A stretch of 64,000 nt of DNA. It comes from Aplidium turbinatum. Taxonomy: Eukaryota > Chordata > Ascidiacea > Aplousobranchia > Polyclinidae. Below are positions 1 through 11,000 of the stretch, piece by piece. The stretch lies in contig OU964926.1 in the NCBI GenBank assembly GCA_918807975.1, positions 25,551,996 through 25,615,995 of the forward strand. The letters are read 5' to 3'. Position numbers and translations under genes: made by a program. The notes beneath the pieces are model-generated. The model saw only the letters and a program-made list of their open reading frames with translations, was not told the DNA's origin and made no database searches. The first letter of the stretch is position 1. Each line of letters starts with the position of its first letter.

Positions 1-667
1 ATTTAAATCAAATGAAAATACCATAAAAAATTTCAAACTTTGTATTTTGCTTTCTGCTTAAAAGGCTGTTTACAGCAAAATCAGCAATAATTGAAAAAGT
101 TCCAAAAAACGCAAAATGCTTGAGAATTTATCAGTAATCTTAAGCGTTATTGGTAGTAAAAATGTGCACACCGGTACTGTGAAATCCATCAAGCTTGTCA
201 AATTAGTCGTGTTTGTTTTAGAACAATAACATAGCCTAATTATCGTAATTTACTGATAGTTTCAAATAATTTTTTTTTGTTTTCTTTGTGAACACTATCA
301 TTAAAGCAATGGCAGAACGCTAAGTTGTTGAGATAAGAGTTAAAATATAGGCACTGTATTAGTGGGAATAAAAATTTTTGATTGAGGTAGGCAGTGGCGT
401 AGCTAGGGGGAGGGCAGGGCGCCCCGGGCGCGAAATTTTTTTTCCCCACGAGATTTCTGTCTCATTTACATATTTTGATAAAAGTTTGTATTAAAACAGT
501 GTGAATGCAACATTTTCTCGTTGGCACGGTTAGTTCAGTGCAAGCCCGCAACTAGGGGGGGGCATTGGGGGCATTTGCGCCCCCAAAATTTTTTGAAAAA
601 TTGTTAAGCGTTCTATGCAGTATGAAATGTACTAATGGACTATACACGTACAGCCATACTGTAGAAG
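1..667. other. Upstream non-coding DNA with transposon-end-like sequence
   Basis: I see no convincing gene here. A hAT-like end (CAGTGGCGTAGCTAGGGG) begins at 392 but no matching right end or TSD was found. A G-rich stretch near 548-590 resembles another worn transposon end. The short open frames lack family motifs. Confidence 0.4.
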
Positions 668-2001
668 CAGGGGTCACCAACTGGCGGCCTGCGGGCCGCA
701 TGCGGCCCGTCACGCTGTATCGCTGCGCCCGCGGAAGGTATCAGCGTACAAGTATAACCAAAAGTACTTTTCTTGAGGAGTTAAAGAGCACGAAGGCAAA
801 AAATACTTTCCGGGAAGCATATTTTCGCTTTGCATACGATTCCACCGACCGACCAATCAGATTATAGTTCTAGGTGGGGGTTGCTTAAAGTTATTCTAAT
901 GCGATGTCCAGCCACACTGTCCCAGTGGTTGATTAAAACGTCTGTTTTCGAAATTGTCTGTGAGCATAATATAGGGTTGCTTATTTTAAGTTTGCAAATG
1001 TCAGGTAAACACTAGTGTGCGTTTCACCGTTATTGTGTTTCTCGAGCAGTGTTCTCTTTATGCAAATTTTTGTTAGCAAATAGGTCGGTGTAGCCTACTA
1101 ACTCAATTTATAATAAATTGGCAAAATATTATATATAAATTTAAAGACTTTTTCTGATTGTATATTGAAAATGTTTAGCTTAGTACTGCAAAATGTTTTT
1201 TGTTTTTAAAGAAATATGGAACGCTTCACGATTTTGCGTGTCATCCTTGCGCAGGGGCCGTACTAATCATCTCTGTATTGCTCCAATTTTAGCATATGTA
1301 CTGCGGAAGCAAGTAGCCTACTGCAAAATGTTGTTAATCAACAAATTCTTGCCACGCTGATAAGCACCGCCAGCGACAGTTGTCTATAATAAAAGAAAGA
1401 CGGTTTTATAGACTCTTACAAAAAGGATGAAAAATCAACTCATTGCTTTTATAGAGGGAAGACTCTTCATGAATTACGACAGAATTGCGATTTTTCGATG
1501 ATTTCCACAAGAGTTTGTTTCATGGTGCCTGTTTTTTTTTTTCTGTTATTGGAGCTTATTTTTCGCTGATATGTTTGCAGGTCACTATTGTTGCCTGTAT
1601 TGCCATGTGTCAAACATTTCTATGTTTACTGAAACTGTTAATTGCAAGATATCTTTTGTGAAGCGAAGTGACAACACCACTCTTGCGATGAATATTCTGA
1701 TGAAACCGCTCGCCTCGTTATGAGTGCGCAAAACAAGTGGCCTCGTTTATTAGGCATTGTTAAAAAAGTCAAAAGTGTTGTAAAAGGAGCTTGGCCTGGC
1801 AGTAGCGTTGTTCGATTAATTTTGTTGCTGCGGTATTCTAACATAAATATGAACAACATATAACGCTGGATACTGGGTACGAAATGCGTTCTTCTCTAGC
1901 ATGAGAGTCAACCTATACCTAAAATTTTATTAGTGCGGCCCGCCACAGCTCTCCTTAGTTCCAAAGTGGCCCGCATGCAAAAAAAAGGTTGGTGACCCCT
2001 G
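668..2001. mobile_element. Non-autonomous hAT element, copy 1
   Basis: The element starts CAGGGGTCACCAACTGG and ends in the inverted form CCAACC-type sequence GGTTGGTGACCCCTG. Flanks are CTGTAGAA/CTGTAGAG, a near-perfect 8-bp TSD as expected for hAT. A second copy lies inverted at 55297-56919 and aligns along most of its length with a few percent difference by eye. Neither copy has a hAT transposase frame. Copy 1 carries a U6 retropseudogene that copy 2 lacks. Confidence 0.85.
1212..1316 (-). pseudogene. U6 snRNA retropseudogene
   Basis: Read on the minus strand this matches U6 spliceosomal RNA over nearly its full length: the GCAGCACATATACTAAAATT-like 5' part, the GGATGACACGCAAA-like middle and the GAAGCGTTCCATATTT-like 3' end, with several substitutions. 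The 3' side runs into an A-rich tail. A 14-bp direct repeat TACTGCAAAATGTT lies at 1184-1197 and 1319-1332. This fits LINE-machinery retroposition. The sister hAT copy at 55297-56919 has the site once and no U6, so insertion followed amplification of the hAT. The substitutions argue against a functional gene. Confidence 0.88.
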
Positions 2002-2429
2002 CTGTAGAGTGTAGACTATCGAAACCGAAAGTAGGCTACGCTGGTTAGAAGCCATGCTAACGACTTTGTTCGATAAATTAGGCTGGCATCCTCATTATCT
2101 GTTTCGTTAGCGTATAGCCTGCACAATGTCAGCATCCATCATCACCATAAAAAGCGTTTAAAAACAACTAAATAATTCGAGATCAAAAGCAGCTGCGATA
2201 GCGTGGTGAATAAGCTACTCAGTTGGGCTTAGCCTAGGCATTTGTAAATCTGATTTTAAATGAGTAAGCAGTTATGAATCACAGGGCACAGCACTGGTGT
2301 GTTTATTTTAATGTTTGTTCTTTGATAAAAATTAAATGCCCCCTCCCCGAAAATATTTGCTGGTTGCGGGCCTGGTTCGGTGGTTTCATCCTCTGCCTAG
2401 TGATGGTGAGAACGAGGGCTCGACGCCCG

Positions 2430-2585
2430 TCGAAGTCAAGTCGAAGTCAAACGCCCGTCGAAGTCTTATATATTTTACCACGCAACTCGATGCCCTATTG
2501 TCATGCAAAAACTACTACAAGATGCAAAAAATGTGATGTCGGTCTGCATGTCAAATGCTTCAAGCAATATCATATTCCGCAATGA
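2430..2585 (+). pseudogene. piggyBac transposase C-terminal zinc-ribbon fragment
   Basis: The last residues of an open frame ending at 2585 read C-H-(x8)-CKKCDVGLHVKCFKQYH, the spacing of the cysteine-rich C-terminal domain of piggyBac transposases (CekCdvpLC...CFeiYH). No catalytic domain is visible upstream, so this is a stranded tail. 2002-2430 holds no gene I can recognise. Confidence 0.5.
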
Positions 2586-2829
2586 CTTGTTTCAGTGATA
2601 TTGTGTTATTTTGAATTGTTGCATGCATTTCATTGCAATTTGCAAGTCTAAAAATTATTGTGTTGTCAGGGCCGTCGCTGCAGGGGGCGTGCCCCCTCCC
2701 CTGAAAACGACCTGTGCAGTGTGCACACACACTTCAGGCACTGAAAAAGAACTGGTTTCAATTTCAGTTTCATTAACTAGGTGGCTAGTAAAAATATTAC
2801 TTTTCATGGTCTTTCCACTTGTGTGTTGA

Positions 2830-2992
2830 TCCGAAATAAAATTTATCGGCAATTATCGGCGATAATCAAATATTGCCTTTGGCGATAACGATAAACGATA
2901 ACTGAAAAAATAATTGAGCAATAACGATAAGCGATAAAAATTTATCGCCGATAATTATCGCCGGTAAATTATCGCCGATTATGCCCATCACT
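2830..2992. repeat. ATCGGCGATAA-rich transposon end
   Basis: About 160 bp is built from alternating GCGATAA and TTATCGCC words in both orientations and ends in CATCACTG. This is typical of the subterminal part of a hAT-like non-autonomous element. Only one end is convincing and no TSD was found. Confidence 0.4.
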
Positions 2993-3689
2993 GTTTGTTG
3001 GTTCGCTTGGCACGTCTAAAGTCCGGGCTTGCATCGTTACAATCTAAATCGAAGCTCCTTATGCTACCATTAGATGAATCGAGTCCAATGTTATTCGGGT
3101 CATTGCCAACATTCTAAACTGATTTAGAAAACTCATCAGTTTCCAATCGGGAATTCTCTGTGACAAATGATTCAGGGCAACGAGATTGACCGGGAGAGTC
3201 GTCCGGGTTCGGTGCTAGGGGTCTCAACGATACATTTGATTCTCTTCTGTCTGGAGATCTTACAGTTGCATACATAAGATTGGCATCGATTAGTTCGACC
3301 CGGCAAGCCAGGTCATCGTTCTTCGAGACCACAAACGTGCATAGTAACAGGGGCCCGGGTTTTGTAGTTCAGGATCAGGTCTTATTTTGCCATTGACGAT
3401 GCAATACCCAAGAAAGTAGATTTCTGCGACAGACGAGATTGTTTTGTCTTCATTAAACGCAAAATTTCTTGTTTGAATTGAAGAAAGCGAGAGATATTTT
3501 CATCGTGCTCGCTCTTGTCGCGCCCACATACCGTAATCAGCAAATCGGTGCAGCAGCTGGAGTTTTTTGAACGGTAGACGCTTTCAACATGGGGAAATTT
3601 TCTCTATGAACCAGCTGCTGCAGCCGTTCTAGAACAGCCAGAGAGCTGATTCTTGCTTTAAACTATGTTTCATATTTACAGAAGAAAAA

Positions 3690-3775
3690 AATGTGATGGC
3701 AGCAGTGGAAATCGAACCCACGCCATCACAACGACTATTCCCTAGCGCAAACCCTCTCGGCCACTCGAAACGTTG
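3690..3775 (-). repeat. tRNA-derived SINE head (Leu/Ser-like A box)
   Basis: On the minus strand it shows an A box (GAGTGGCCGAGAGGG) and a B box (GGGTTCGATTTCC) at tRNA spacing, then a T-rich tail. The fold has no clean acceptor stem, so it is more likely a SINE head or tRNA pseudogene than a working tRNA. It lies inside the gypsy fossil. Confidence 0.5.
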
Positions 3776-4957
3776 ATTTCATTTACTTTATAAAGTGCAT
3801 GAGTTGCATGACTGCAATCAGCTGATTTAAATCTGCCTTCTGATTGGTTAATAAACCTCATTGGCTGCAGCGACTTGCAGATTACAAATACGCGTACCGT
3901 AACGGCATCCAGGTAAGGGTAGGTATTTTTCAATTTATCAGTATTCACTAGCTCATCCATTTTTCTTGGAAACTAGGGAACGCTATTTGTGATTCCAAAA
4001 TGGATTCTGTTGAATTCCCAAAGTCTTCCGGAACCCTCAAACTTGTTTTGAAAAACACCAACTTTTACACTGCTGTAGAATTTATTACCGACAGTGATAT
4101 CGATGAAATAGTTACCTACGACTTTCTCTTTTGAGTTGGGGGTAGCCATAGAGACTTTAAAATCACAGCGTTCAATTTTAAGTTTTAGCTTGTAAGCAGT
4201 GTCTCGGTTGATGAAACTACCGGAATGGATGAGTAACGACATCTCGACTCCATTAACGAAAGATTTCATAGCAGCATGAGACAAACAGCGCGGTGCAGGG
4301 TGAATTGTGCACATATGATTGGTATCAATGCAAGCGGTAAATTTTCCTTGAGAAAACTTATTTTTGCACACTCTAGCAAAATGCCCAACTGTATTATAAT
4401 GGTAGCAAGCTGCTCTTCGGGCAGGACATCTCTTCCTCTCATGATAGGAATCCCCACAAAAGAAGCAATATCTTGCGACGTTGCTTACAGCACTGATAGT
4501 ACAATTGTTTTTGTTCTTACTTTCAACAACGTCGTCGCTATGGATATTTGAGCTCGAAGAAACGGCCGATACCTGTGGTTGGTCTTTTGAAGCATGAAAG
4601 AGCCAAGTGTCTCTTGCCGCTTGATCAAGGGTGCTTGCTTGAGTGTATGCGTCAGCTAGAATGAGCTGTTGGTTTTCTAACAAACGTTGTCGAATTGTAT
4701 CAGAAGAAAAACTATTGATATTGAGCCACGTTGACGGCTTGAAAGCCACATTCTTTGCTTAAAAGCTTCAAATTTTGTAGAAACTCGTCTAAGGATTGTC
4801 CTGGGTGTTGCTTGGCAGTGGCCAAGCGATGCCTCGCGAATAAAAATACTCTTAGGCTTTACATAAAAATTTTGAAGAGCGTTCAATGCATCATTGCAAT
4901 CTCGTCAGTTTTCGATAAATTTGTAGACTTCAAAATTTACACAGGTCTTGAGTATTT

Positions 4958-5166
4958 GAACCATGGACAAGCAAAACAAAGTAGACCTAACCTTAGCGAG
5001 TTTAACATAGCCTAATGTATTACATACAAAACAAAATATATAACATAATGACTCAAACGTTTTCGACACGTAGGCTACGTGAGCCATTATGTGATATATT
5101 TTGTTTTGTATGTAATACATTATGTCAAACCCGCTAAGGTTACTTTGTTTTGCTTGTCTATGGTTC
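4958..5166. repeat. Foldback MITE, near-perfect long hairpin
   Basis: The left arm (4958-5055) and right arm (5080-5166) are inverted copies separated by about 24 bp. Both arms include the TACATACAAAACAAAATATA word in opposite orientation. The unit interrupts the gag-like part of the gypsy fossil, so it arrived later. Confidence 0.8.
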
Positions 5167-5574
5167 AAAAATGCAAACTCTCTACCAAAGCTTTATCGTG
5201 AGTATTTGCAGGTCATCCCGCCGGTTTTCTTCTTTGTCTTGGACTAGTAGAAAAGCCAAGTCGTTTTCAAACGTCTTCCTCCAGTGCTTCCATTCTTTTG
5301 CCGCTGTGCTTGCGTTCGGATTTAAAGCAAGGCGTTCCGGCTTCATTAACTTGCTCATTTTAGTTCATTAAATTGAAATGACTATTTATTAGGTTTCAAT
5401 GAACTAAAAAAACGAAGTTCATCTGCAAAACACAAATAACGAACAAAGTAAGTCAGTCTCACACGATCAGAACTTAAAACAACTGAAAGTCCCTTTAACT
5501 GAACAGTGTAACAAAAGCTCTTATTAAAACGGGTTTGTCGTCTTCGTCGTTCGTATGAAGCAGAAAGTTTGTGG

Positions 5575-5859
5575 TCAGTCGAAAAGAAGGACTTGGAGCC
5601 AACCTTTCGTCACATCGTCAAGTTTTTGCAGAGGCCTGTTATTCCAATCGGAGGGGAATAGATGGGACACTCGAAGAGCTTTGGCATTTGTGTTGATCAG
5701 ATGTTCAATGACCAAAATTTTGGCTGTTCTGAGGCCTTCTGCATTTAGCTGTAGCAGCGTGATGCTTTCCCTTACCGTGTTTGGATATACCTGCCCTAAC
5801 AAGGGCACATGCTCATGGGAGGCGTCACGCAATTCATATCGTCTACCTCCACATGGCAA
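5575..5859 (-). mobile_element. LINE 5' fragment (APE start, Jockey/CR1-like family)
   Basis: Part of the translation, ITLLQLNAEGLRTAKILVIE, matches the start of the endonuclease domain of the LINE at 11369 (TVLQLNTESITARKFSIIE). The similarity stops before the catalytic residues, so it is a short internally rearranged fragment. Confidence 0.6.
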
Positions 5860-6094
5860 ATCCTTGTAACTGGAAACTTTTCCAGGCTAATGACGACAGC
5901 CAGAAGGAGAAACTGCAGGTCACAGACAAAGAAGTCTGATATGTGTGATGGGTTTGCTGAAACTGTGCTACACCCGAGACGGTTTAAAATAATGTTCGTG
6001 TCGTTTTCTTGTTTGAAAGGTAACGACCTGAATATGAAGTCACAATCTTATGTTGCGTCTTCCAGTTGCCTCAGGCCATTACAAAGCAGCTTTG

Positions 6095-6394
6095 TGAAGA
6101 AAGGGGCGTTCTTCCCGGCTATCAGCACAAGGCTGAGCACTCACTAGTACAGCGAGCAGTTGCGATTCGCTAACCATAACGGTGTAGCTTTCACGCTAGT
6201 CATTCAGACCATCCAATCAACAATATGTTTCTCGACAGCGCAGCCACAAAGATAAGAGTTAAACAGACTGGTAAAGCGGCGGTCGAATAAATTTGCGGCT
6301 AGAATACGGTGCGATACTGATGAGCCCAGCCTCATGGGCGAAACACGTGTCTATCGCTGTCAATTGTTGCTACAAATCGGCTGCCGAGAAACAT
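6095..6394 (+). mobile_element. SINE-like retroelement carrying a hammerhead ribozyme, copy 1
   Basis: This 300-bp insertion in repeat R has a 12-bp direct repeat AAAGCAGCTTTG on each side (6083-6094, 6395-6406). The related repeat copy at 51450 shows the empty site. The element contains GGTAAAGCGGCGGTCGAATA, then a hammerhead ribozyme (6311-6357), and ends in CCGAGAAACAT. A 5'-truncated copy at 26808-26933 ends at the same word. TSD length and 5' truncation suggest copying by LINE machinery. No protein is encoded. Confidence 0.8.
6311..6357 (+). ncRNA. Hammerhead ribozyme (type I, plus strand)
   Basis: Stem I is GCGATA (6311-6316) with TATCGC (6352-6357). Core box CTGATGA is 6317-6323. Stem II pairs GCCCA (6324-6328) with TGGGC (6335-6339) around a 6-nt loop. 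GAAA is 6340-6343. Stem III is a minimal CAC/GTG followed by the TC cleavage position, with predicted cut after 6351. All invariant core bases are present. Such a short stem III is usual for retroelement hammerheads, which often work better as dimers. Confidence 0.88.
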
Positions 6395-6578
6395 AAAGCA
6401 GCTTTGCAAGTTATTCACAACAGCTTTAGTGTTTCTGTGACTGCTTGCCAGCTCAGTGGAGGAAGAGTGATGCAGGCCAGCCTACCCCACTTCTTTGCAG
6501 CATAACTGAAGTCGATATCTCAAATCTAGGTAGACAACTCATAAGTAAATTGATGCAAGTAACAACTGCGCATGTTCA

Positions 6579-6915
6579 AAAGCGGAAACTTCACTCTGTC
6601 AATCTCAGTGGCCGGGTCTGCGCTAGCAGTTCAAATCTCCATAAGTTCAGTTCAGTTGTTTTGTTATTTCTAATCATCACAGCAAATGGACGTCAACATA
6701 GCAGAGGTCTAGGAAAAGGTAGAAATGACATAATACAAACGTTAAAACGTGCTTGTGATCGAAGTAAGTTATCAAGTTTAAAAAAATTAACACGGTCGCA
6801 ACACCTTCAGAAAAAACTTAAATAGTTCAGAAAACTTTTAGATACGTATGCGAAACTGCCAGGAATACCTTTCAGGGGTTGTTTCAGTCCGAAGATAAAG
6901 ATTCCAACCAACCAA
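6579..6915 (+). repeat. tRNA-SINE family A copy, 5'-truncated and interrupted
   Basis: Bases 6579-6645 match the SINE body (GGAAACTTCACTCTGTCAAT) and 6837-6915 match its 3' part (TATGCGAAACTGCCAGGAAT, then GATAAAGATTCCAACCAACC). About 190 bp in between is unrelated and resembles 61798-62000. The copy lacks the tRNA head. Confidence 0.75.
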
Positions 6916-7228
6916 GCAAATGTGACCATTTTGTAAACGACAACAGGAGGTCTATATATTGAAACGATGCATAAAAGGTCAGTTTTGATAAGAAAACCTG
7001 AAGTTTCTCAGAGAAACTAAAAAAGCTAATTCAAAACAAAAATTCCAAAACAAAACTTCGTTATTAAACTTTTCATCAAATCTTCTTTTGATTTAATCCA
7101 TTTTGGATAAAACTATTTGAATTTGAACAAGACTATACTGAAGAAGCCACACTTGTGTGGAGAAACCAAATAAGTGAAACCAATATAAATAAACTGATTT
7201 TTTTGACTTAGTGTGATACTGTCTACTT

Positions 7229-7559
7229 CAGGGGTTCCCAACCTGGAGGCCATGGCCCTTAGTGGGCCATGAGTCTTTTTCAAGGAGGTCATAGAAAAAT
7301 TTGAAAAATAATGATTTTTTAAATTTATCATCTCTAAGTCCACTCCAACACTATATAACAAAAGAAATAAATTAAAATCTAATAAAAATACTAGTACGGT
7401 AGCCTACATTTTGCCCAAATCTTCATGAAATGGTCTTTAATTCCCAGTTGTTTCAAAATTAATATAATAACTTAATAAAAAATAAACAAAAATAGGGGGC
7501 CATTGATTTTTCAAAATTTTCAAACGGGGCCACGGTGTAAAAAAAGTTGGGAACCCCTT
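7229..7559. mobile_element. Non-autonomous hAT MITE, 331 bp
   Basis: The ends are CAGGGGTTCCCAACCTGG and the inverted AGTTGGGAACCCCTT. The 8-bp TSD GTCTACTT is perfect (7221-7228, 7560-7567). The interior is AT-rich and non-coding. Confidence 0.9.
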
Positions 7560-7833
7560 GTCTACTTTGTTTCAAAACAAAAATCTCTAAAGTTACCAAT
7601 TAGGCCAAAATACCATCCAAAAAAGTTACCGTGATATTCTTTACATGGCCTACATGTGTCGACATAACTTCTACAATAGTCTCAATATTCAAACTTTGCA
7701 TGTTTCAATAACAAGCTACTAAGCAGCTACTACTATTTATTAATATTTATGTTTGCTTTTTCAGGATTTTCTCTGTTCAAGCAGGTTTTTAATCACACAT
7801 AGCTTGTGTAAGAATATAGCTACTAATTTAACA

Positions 7834-8059
7834 ATGAAGAAAAGTTATATCTCTATTTTCATTAGTTTATTATGTTTTACCTGTTTGTTTACTGTGATGT
7901 TCGATATGGAAAAAGGAGATTACTTCAGTTTTTGCGACAAAGTTCTTACAAAAACATCAAAAATGTATGAGGGATCCTCCATGAGGTACCCTGCGGCTCA
8001 AACATCAGTGGAAAAGAAGTTACAATCTACAAACGGTCCATCAGAAGTAAAATTATCAG
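7834..8059 (+). CDS. Gene 1 exon 1: start, membrane anchor and stem
   Basis: The ATG at 7834 is chosen because it begins MKKSYISIFISLLCFTCLF, a short basic tail followed by a hydrophobic anchor (residues 5-23). The frame is open upstream, but TTTTCAG before 7765 could be an acceptor of a non-coding first exon. The rest is a hydrophilic stem. The donor is G/GTATAAG after 8059, phase 1. Confidence 0.82.
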
Positions 8060-11000
8060 GTATAAGTTTTCATGTGATAAACCAACTTTTTTGTCACCTT
8101 CCGCACTACAATAAACTATATATGGTTCATTGTGTAATTCAGTGCTGCCAAGTCTACGGAAGCATCTGGCAACACTGGTGTAATTACAATAGGGGAAAGT
8201 ACGGAAACATGATCCCTTTTTTGCTTAAATGACCATAACTTCAAATTTTTTGTAAATTTTATCAAAATCAAAGTATTGGGCTAAATAACTACCTTTCGCC
8301 TTTTCAGTGGTGTTTTATTTCGTGTTTATCAGCAACCATACATAACTACCAACAAAAATAAGAAAACAACGTAACTTCTGAAGAGTATCCTGAACAAATC
8401 AAAATAATAAACATAAAAATACAAAGCTGCCCAGAAAAGTTAATCTAGACTTAACAGAAAAAAGTGTAAGCTGGACGTAAGAGGAATAATGGCTAATACA
8501 GTTCGAAAGGACGTGGGTTCGACACCGCTCCAGAGCACGTGGCTGTGTCTCGGCAAAAACACTTAATGGCAAGCCAACATAAAGGGAGCCGCTGACTCGA
8601 AGACTATACGTCACTTCGCTGCTTCCTGTCGTCTGTTGTATCGCATCTGTGATCGCAGTGTACTGTATGTCGTCGCAATGGGCGCACATAAAAACACGAT
8701 TATTATTACAGTAGCAAAAAATTCTTATAAATTAAAATAAGTCGTTTCCATCGAAATTAAGGACTTTGCTATTAAGTGCTGTTTTTATACAAGCTAAGAA
8801 AGAAGCTAGGCTACTTTTGACATATTGCAATCTTTCATCTGAATTTTAACTTGGATCTATCATTGTTTTTCTCCTGATCGTCTTGCCCCACGAGCAAGTG
8901 ATCATCTTGCCCCATTCATGATTTTTCACTTTGACTTGTCATCCCCTCAAAACTACAAGTGGAATTATTCTGTGTAGCGGACGTGGCGTAGACTACTGCA
9001 TGATGAGATGCCCGCTCATACAGGGGCGCCGGAAGCAGGGGGGCAGGGGGGCGATTGTTCCCCTGCCCTCAATTTTTTCTGGATGGGGGCAAGGGGGGAA
9101 AGGTGCCCTTTTAAGGTCATGTGAGCTACTGCACATTTTTTAATACAGTATAACAATTTCTGCAATTCGGTTTTAGCCTAATTACAACCTTTCATTTTTG
9201 CCTCAAAATAATATTCACACACAAAATTCTGCATCACAGTAGGTTACATCATTAATTCATTATAACATAGCTTGATGCCCTTCCATGTCATTGTTCTTTG
9301 TATACCGGTATGTAGTTCTTGTATCATTACTTGATGATGAGCTATTGTGTAGGTCACACCTCACAAACATAATTTATTGAAATTCTTCCACTCCTTTGCT
9401 TCTTCAAAGACGGTTTTGTCACAACTAGGCTATGTTTGATGTTACCACCAGCTGTGAAAATCAAACGCCAATGATTTGAGGCACCTCTAAGGACCGTTTT
9501 GCATTGCATAGGACCAGTCCAAAGGTAGGGCCGGATGGCATTGTATTGTTGATGATTTATGAGAAAAAGAAAATGTTCTTCGTGGTTTTGGTTTTAGTTA
9601 GAAAAAAGATCTGAGTCAGAATTGTAGGAAAATTAAGGAATGGTAGCCTATAAACGTCTTAGCATTGCAAAAAGTGTGAGAACCTGGAAGTTAAAAATTT
9701 TTAGAAGGCAAAGCGTAAGTAAAGCCGTTATGATATTGGGTCAAATTAGGAAAGGTGAATGTTGAACGCAGTTTTAGCGCCATGAGGAGAGTAAAAATGC
9801 GGCTTCGTACCACAATGATAGACAACAGTTTAAACAACCGAATGTTTGCGACTATTTACAAACAGCCAACAGGTGATGGACACCATTGACTTAGAAGCTG
9901 TTGCAAATGAGCTCATTCGAGCAACCGACGCGAGTAAAATGTAGTCTACTTTGGATTGGTTTGATAGGCCTATTTGTCTATATACACATAGGCTACAGTA
10001 TACAAACTATCCCGTGGACACATTTTATACTTTGCAGCAGATTGTGACGTTATAAACGTGAAATTTATCTTTCGTTTCTTCTTGTTCAAGCTATTTCAAC
10101 ATATTTTATTCATTTATTTTCATCTGTCTCACATTTCGATTATATAGCTAATAGTGGAAAAACGATTAACGAACTGCCCAGCATTATCGCTATATCTTAT
10201 CTTTAAACTTTAAAAAAGTGCCCTTTTTTCATAATCCTGCTCCCCAGTCAAAAATCGTTCCGGCGCCCCTGCGCTCATACACAGCCGTCGTTAGAACAAC
10301 ACCACTGGTCACGATGGTGGCGACTGGCGAGAGGCGGTCAGGAATCAGGACACAACTGTTTTCGGTGCTACATTTATTCTATATCCAGGTATAGAAACGA
10401 AGGTGTAACACAGCAAGCACAACGGAATCCAAAAACTAGAACATTGAACAGAAAACACCATAACTAAAGGCTAACAGACCCGAAACTATTAATAACAACG
10501 CTATGCTGCACTACATTACTGAAGTCTGAAGTGACCTTTTTAGCTATGCCAGTCTGTTAGTCAGTTTTAGCCAGTCAAATAGCATTGTTGCAGCCAATTA
10601 AAAGGAACTGCAGTTTTGATTAGTGGCGTACTGCTGGGAGCATTACAATCACTATTCACAAACACATAATGTAAGGAGACCGCAAAACTATGTATGTGTG
10701 ACACAATTGCCAGGGTACGAGTAAGCATTCTTAAAAATCCGGTGCATTGAATTCCATAGCGAAACGCAAGAGTTCGCTTAACGCCTACGGTGTAGCACAG
10801 ACTACATAGCTTCCAATAGCCCATCCTAAAGCGAAACCAAGAGTGGGTGACGTCAGAGAGCGCTTTCGGGAGCTAGCCTACAATGTAAACAACACGACAT
10901 GGCAGAGAACTGTATCCTTACTTATTATGCATCTTTTCACTTTTCCATCATATTCAGTAAAAAGCTGAACTCAAATATTCCACTAGCCTAATTGCCATTT

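Larger units (their letters stand above)
3110..5350 (-). mobile_element. Ty3/gypsy-type LTR retrotransposon fossil, broken
   Basis: Minus-strand pieces appear in the expected order for a gypsy element: a gag-like stretch near 5350-4750, two CCHC zinc knuckles and a protease-like stretch within 4749-3973, a reverse-transcriptase-like piece near 3560-3370, and a pol C-terminal tail near 3330-3110 resembling the end of gypsy polyproteins. Much of pol is missing, no LTR pair was recognised, and there are many breaks. A 209-bp hairpin element (4958-5166) and a tRNA-like repeat (3690-3775) interrupt it. It appears old and inactive. Confidence 0.7.
5965..6570 (+). repeat. Unclassified interspersed repeat R, copy 1 (interrupted)
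   Basis: Bases 5965-6094 and 6395-6570 together match 51335-51600 closely, including TTCGTGTCGTTTTCTTGTTT and the CAGCTCAGTGGAGGAAGAG part. The intervening 300 bp is a separate insertion flanked by a duplicated AAAGCAGCTTTG. The family is unknown to me. Confidence 0.75.

Noticed and set aside
392-440. Complete hAT starting with CAGTGGCGTAGC
   Set aside because: No right end with the GAGGTAGG flank was found.
10280-10560. LTR-like stretch after the hAT
   Set aside because: No TG...CA pair, no second copy and no internal region could be identified.
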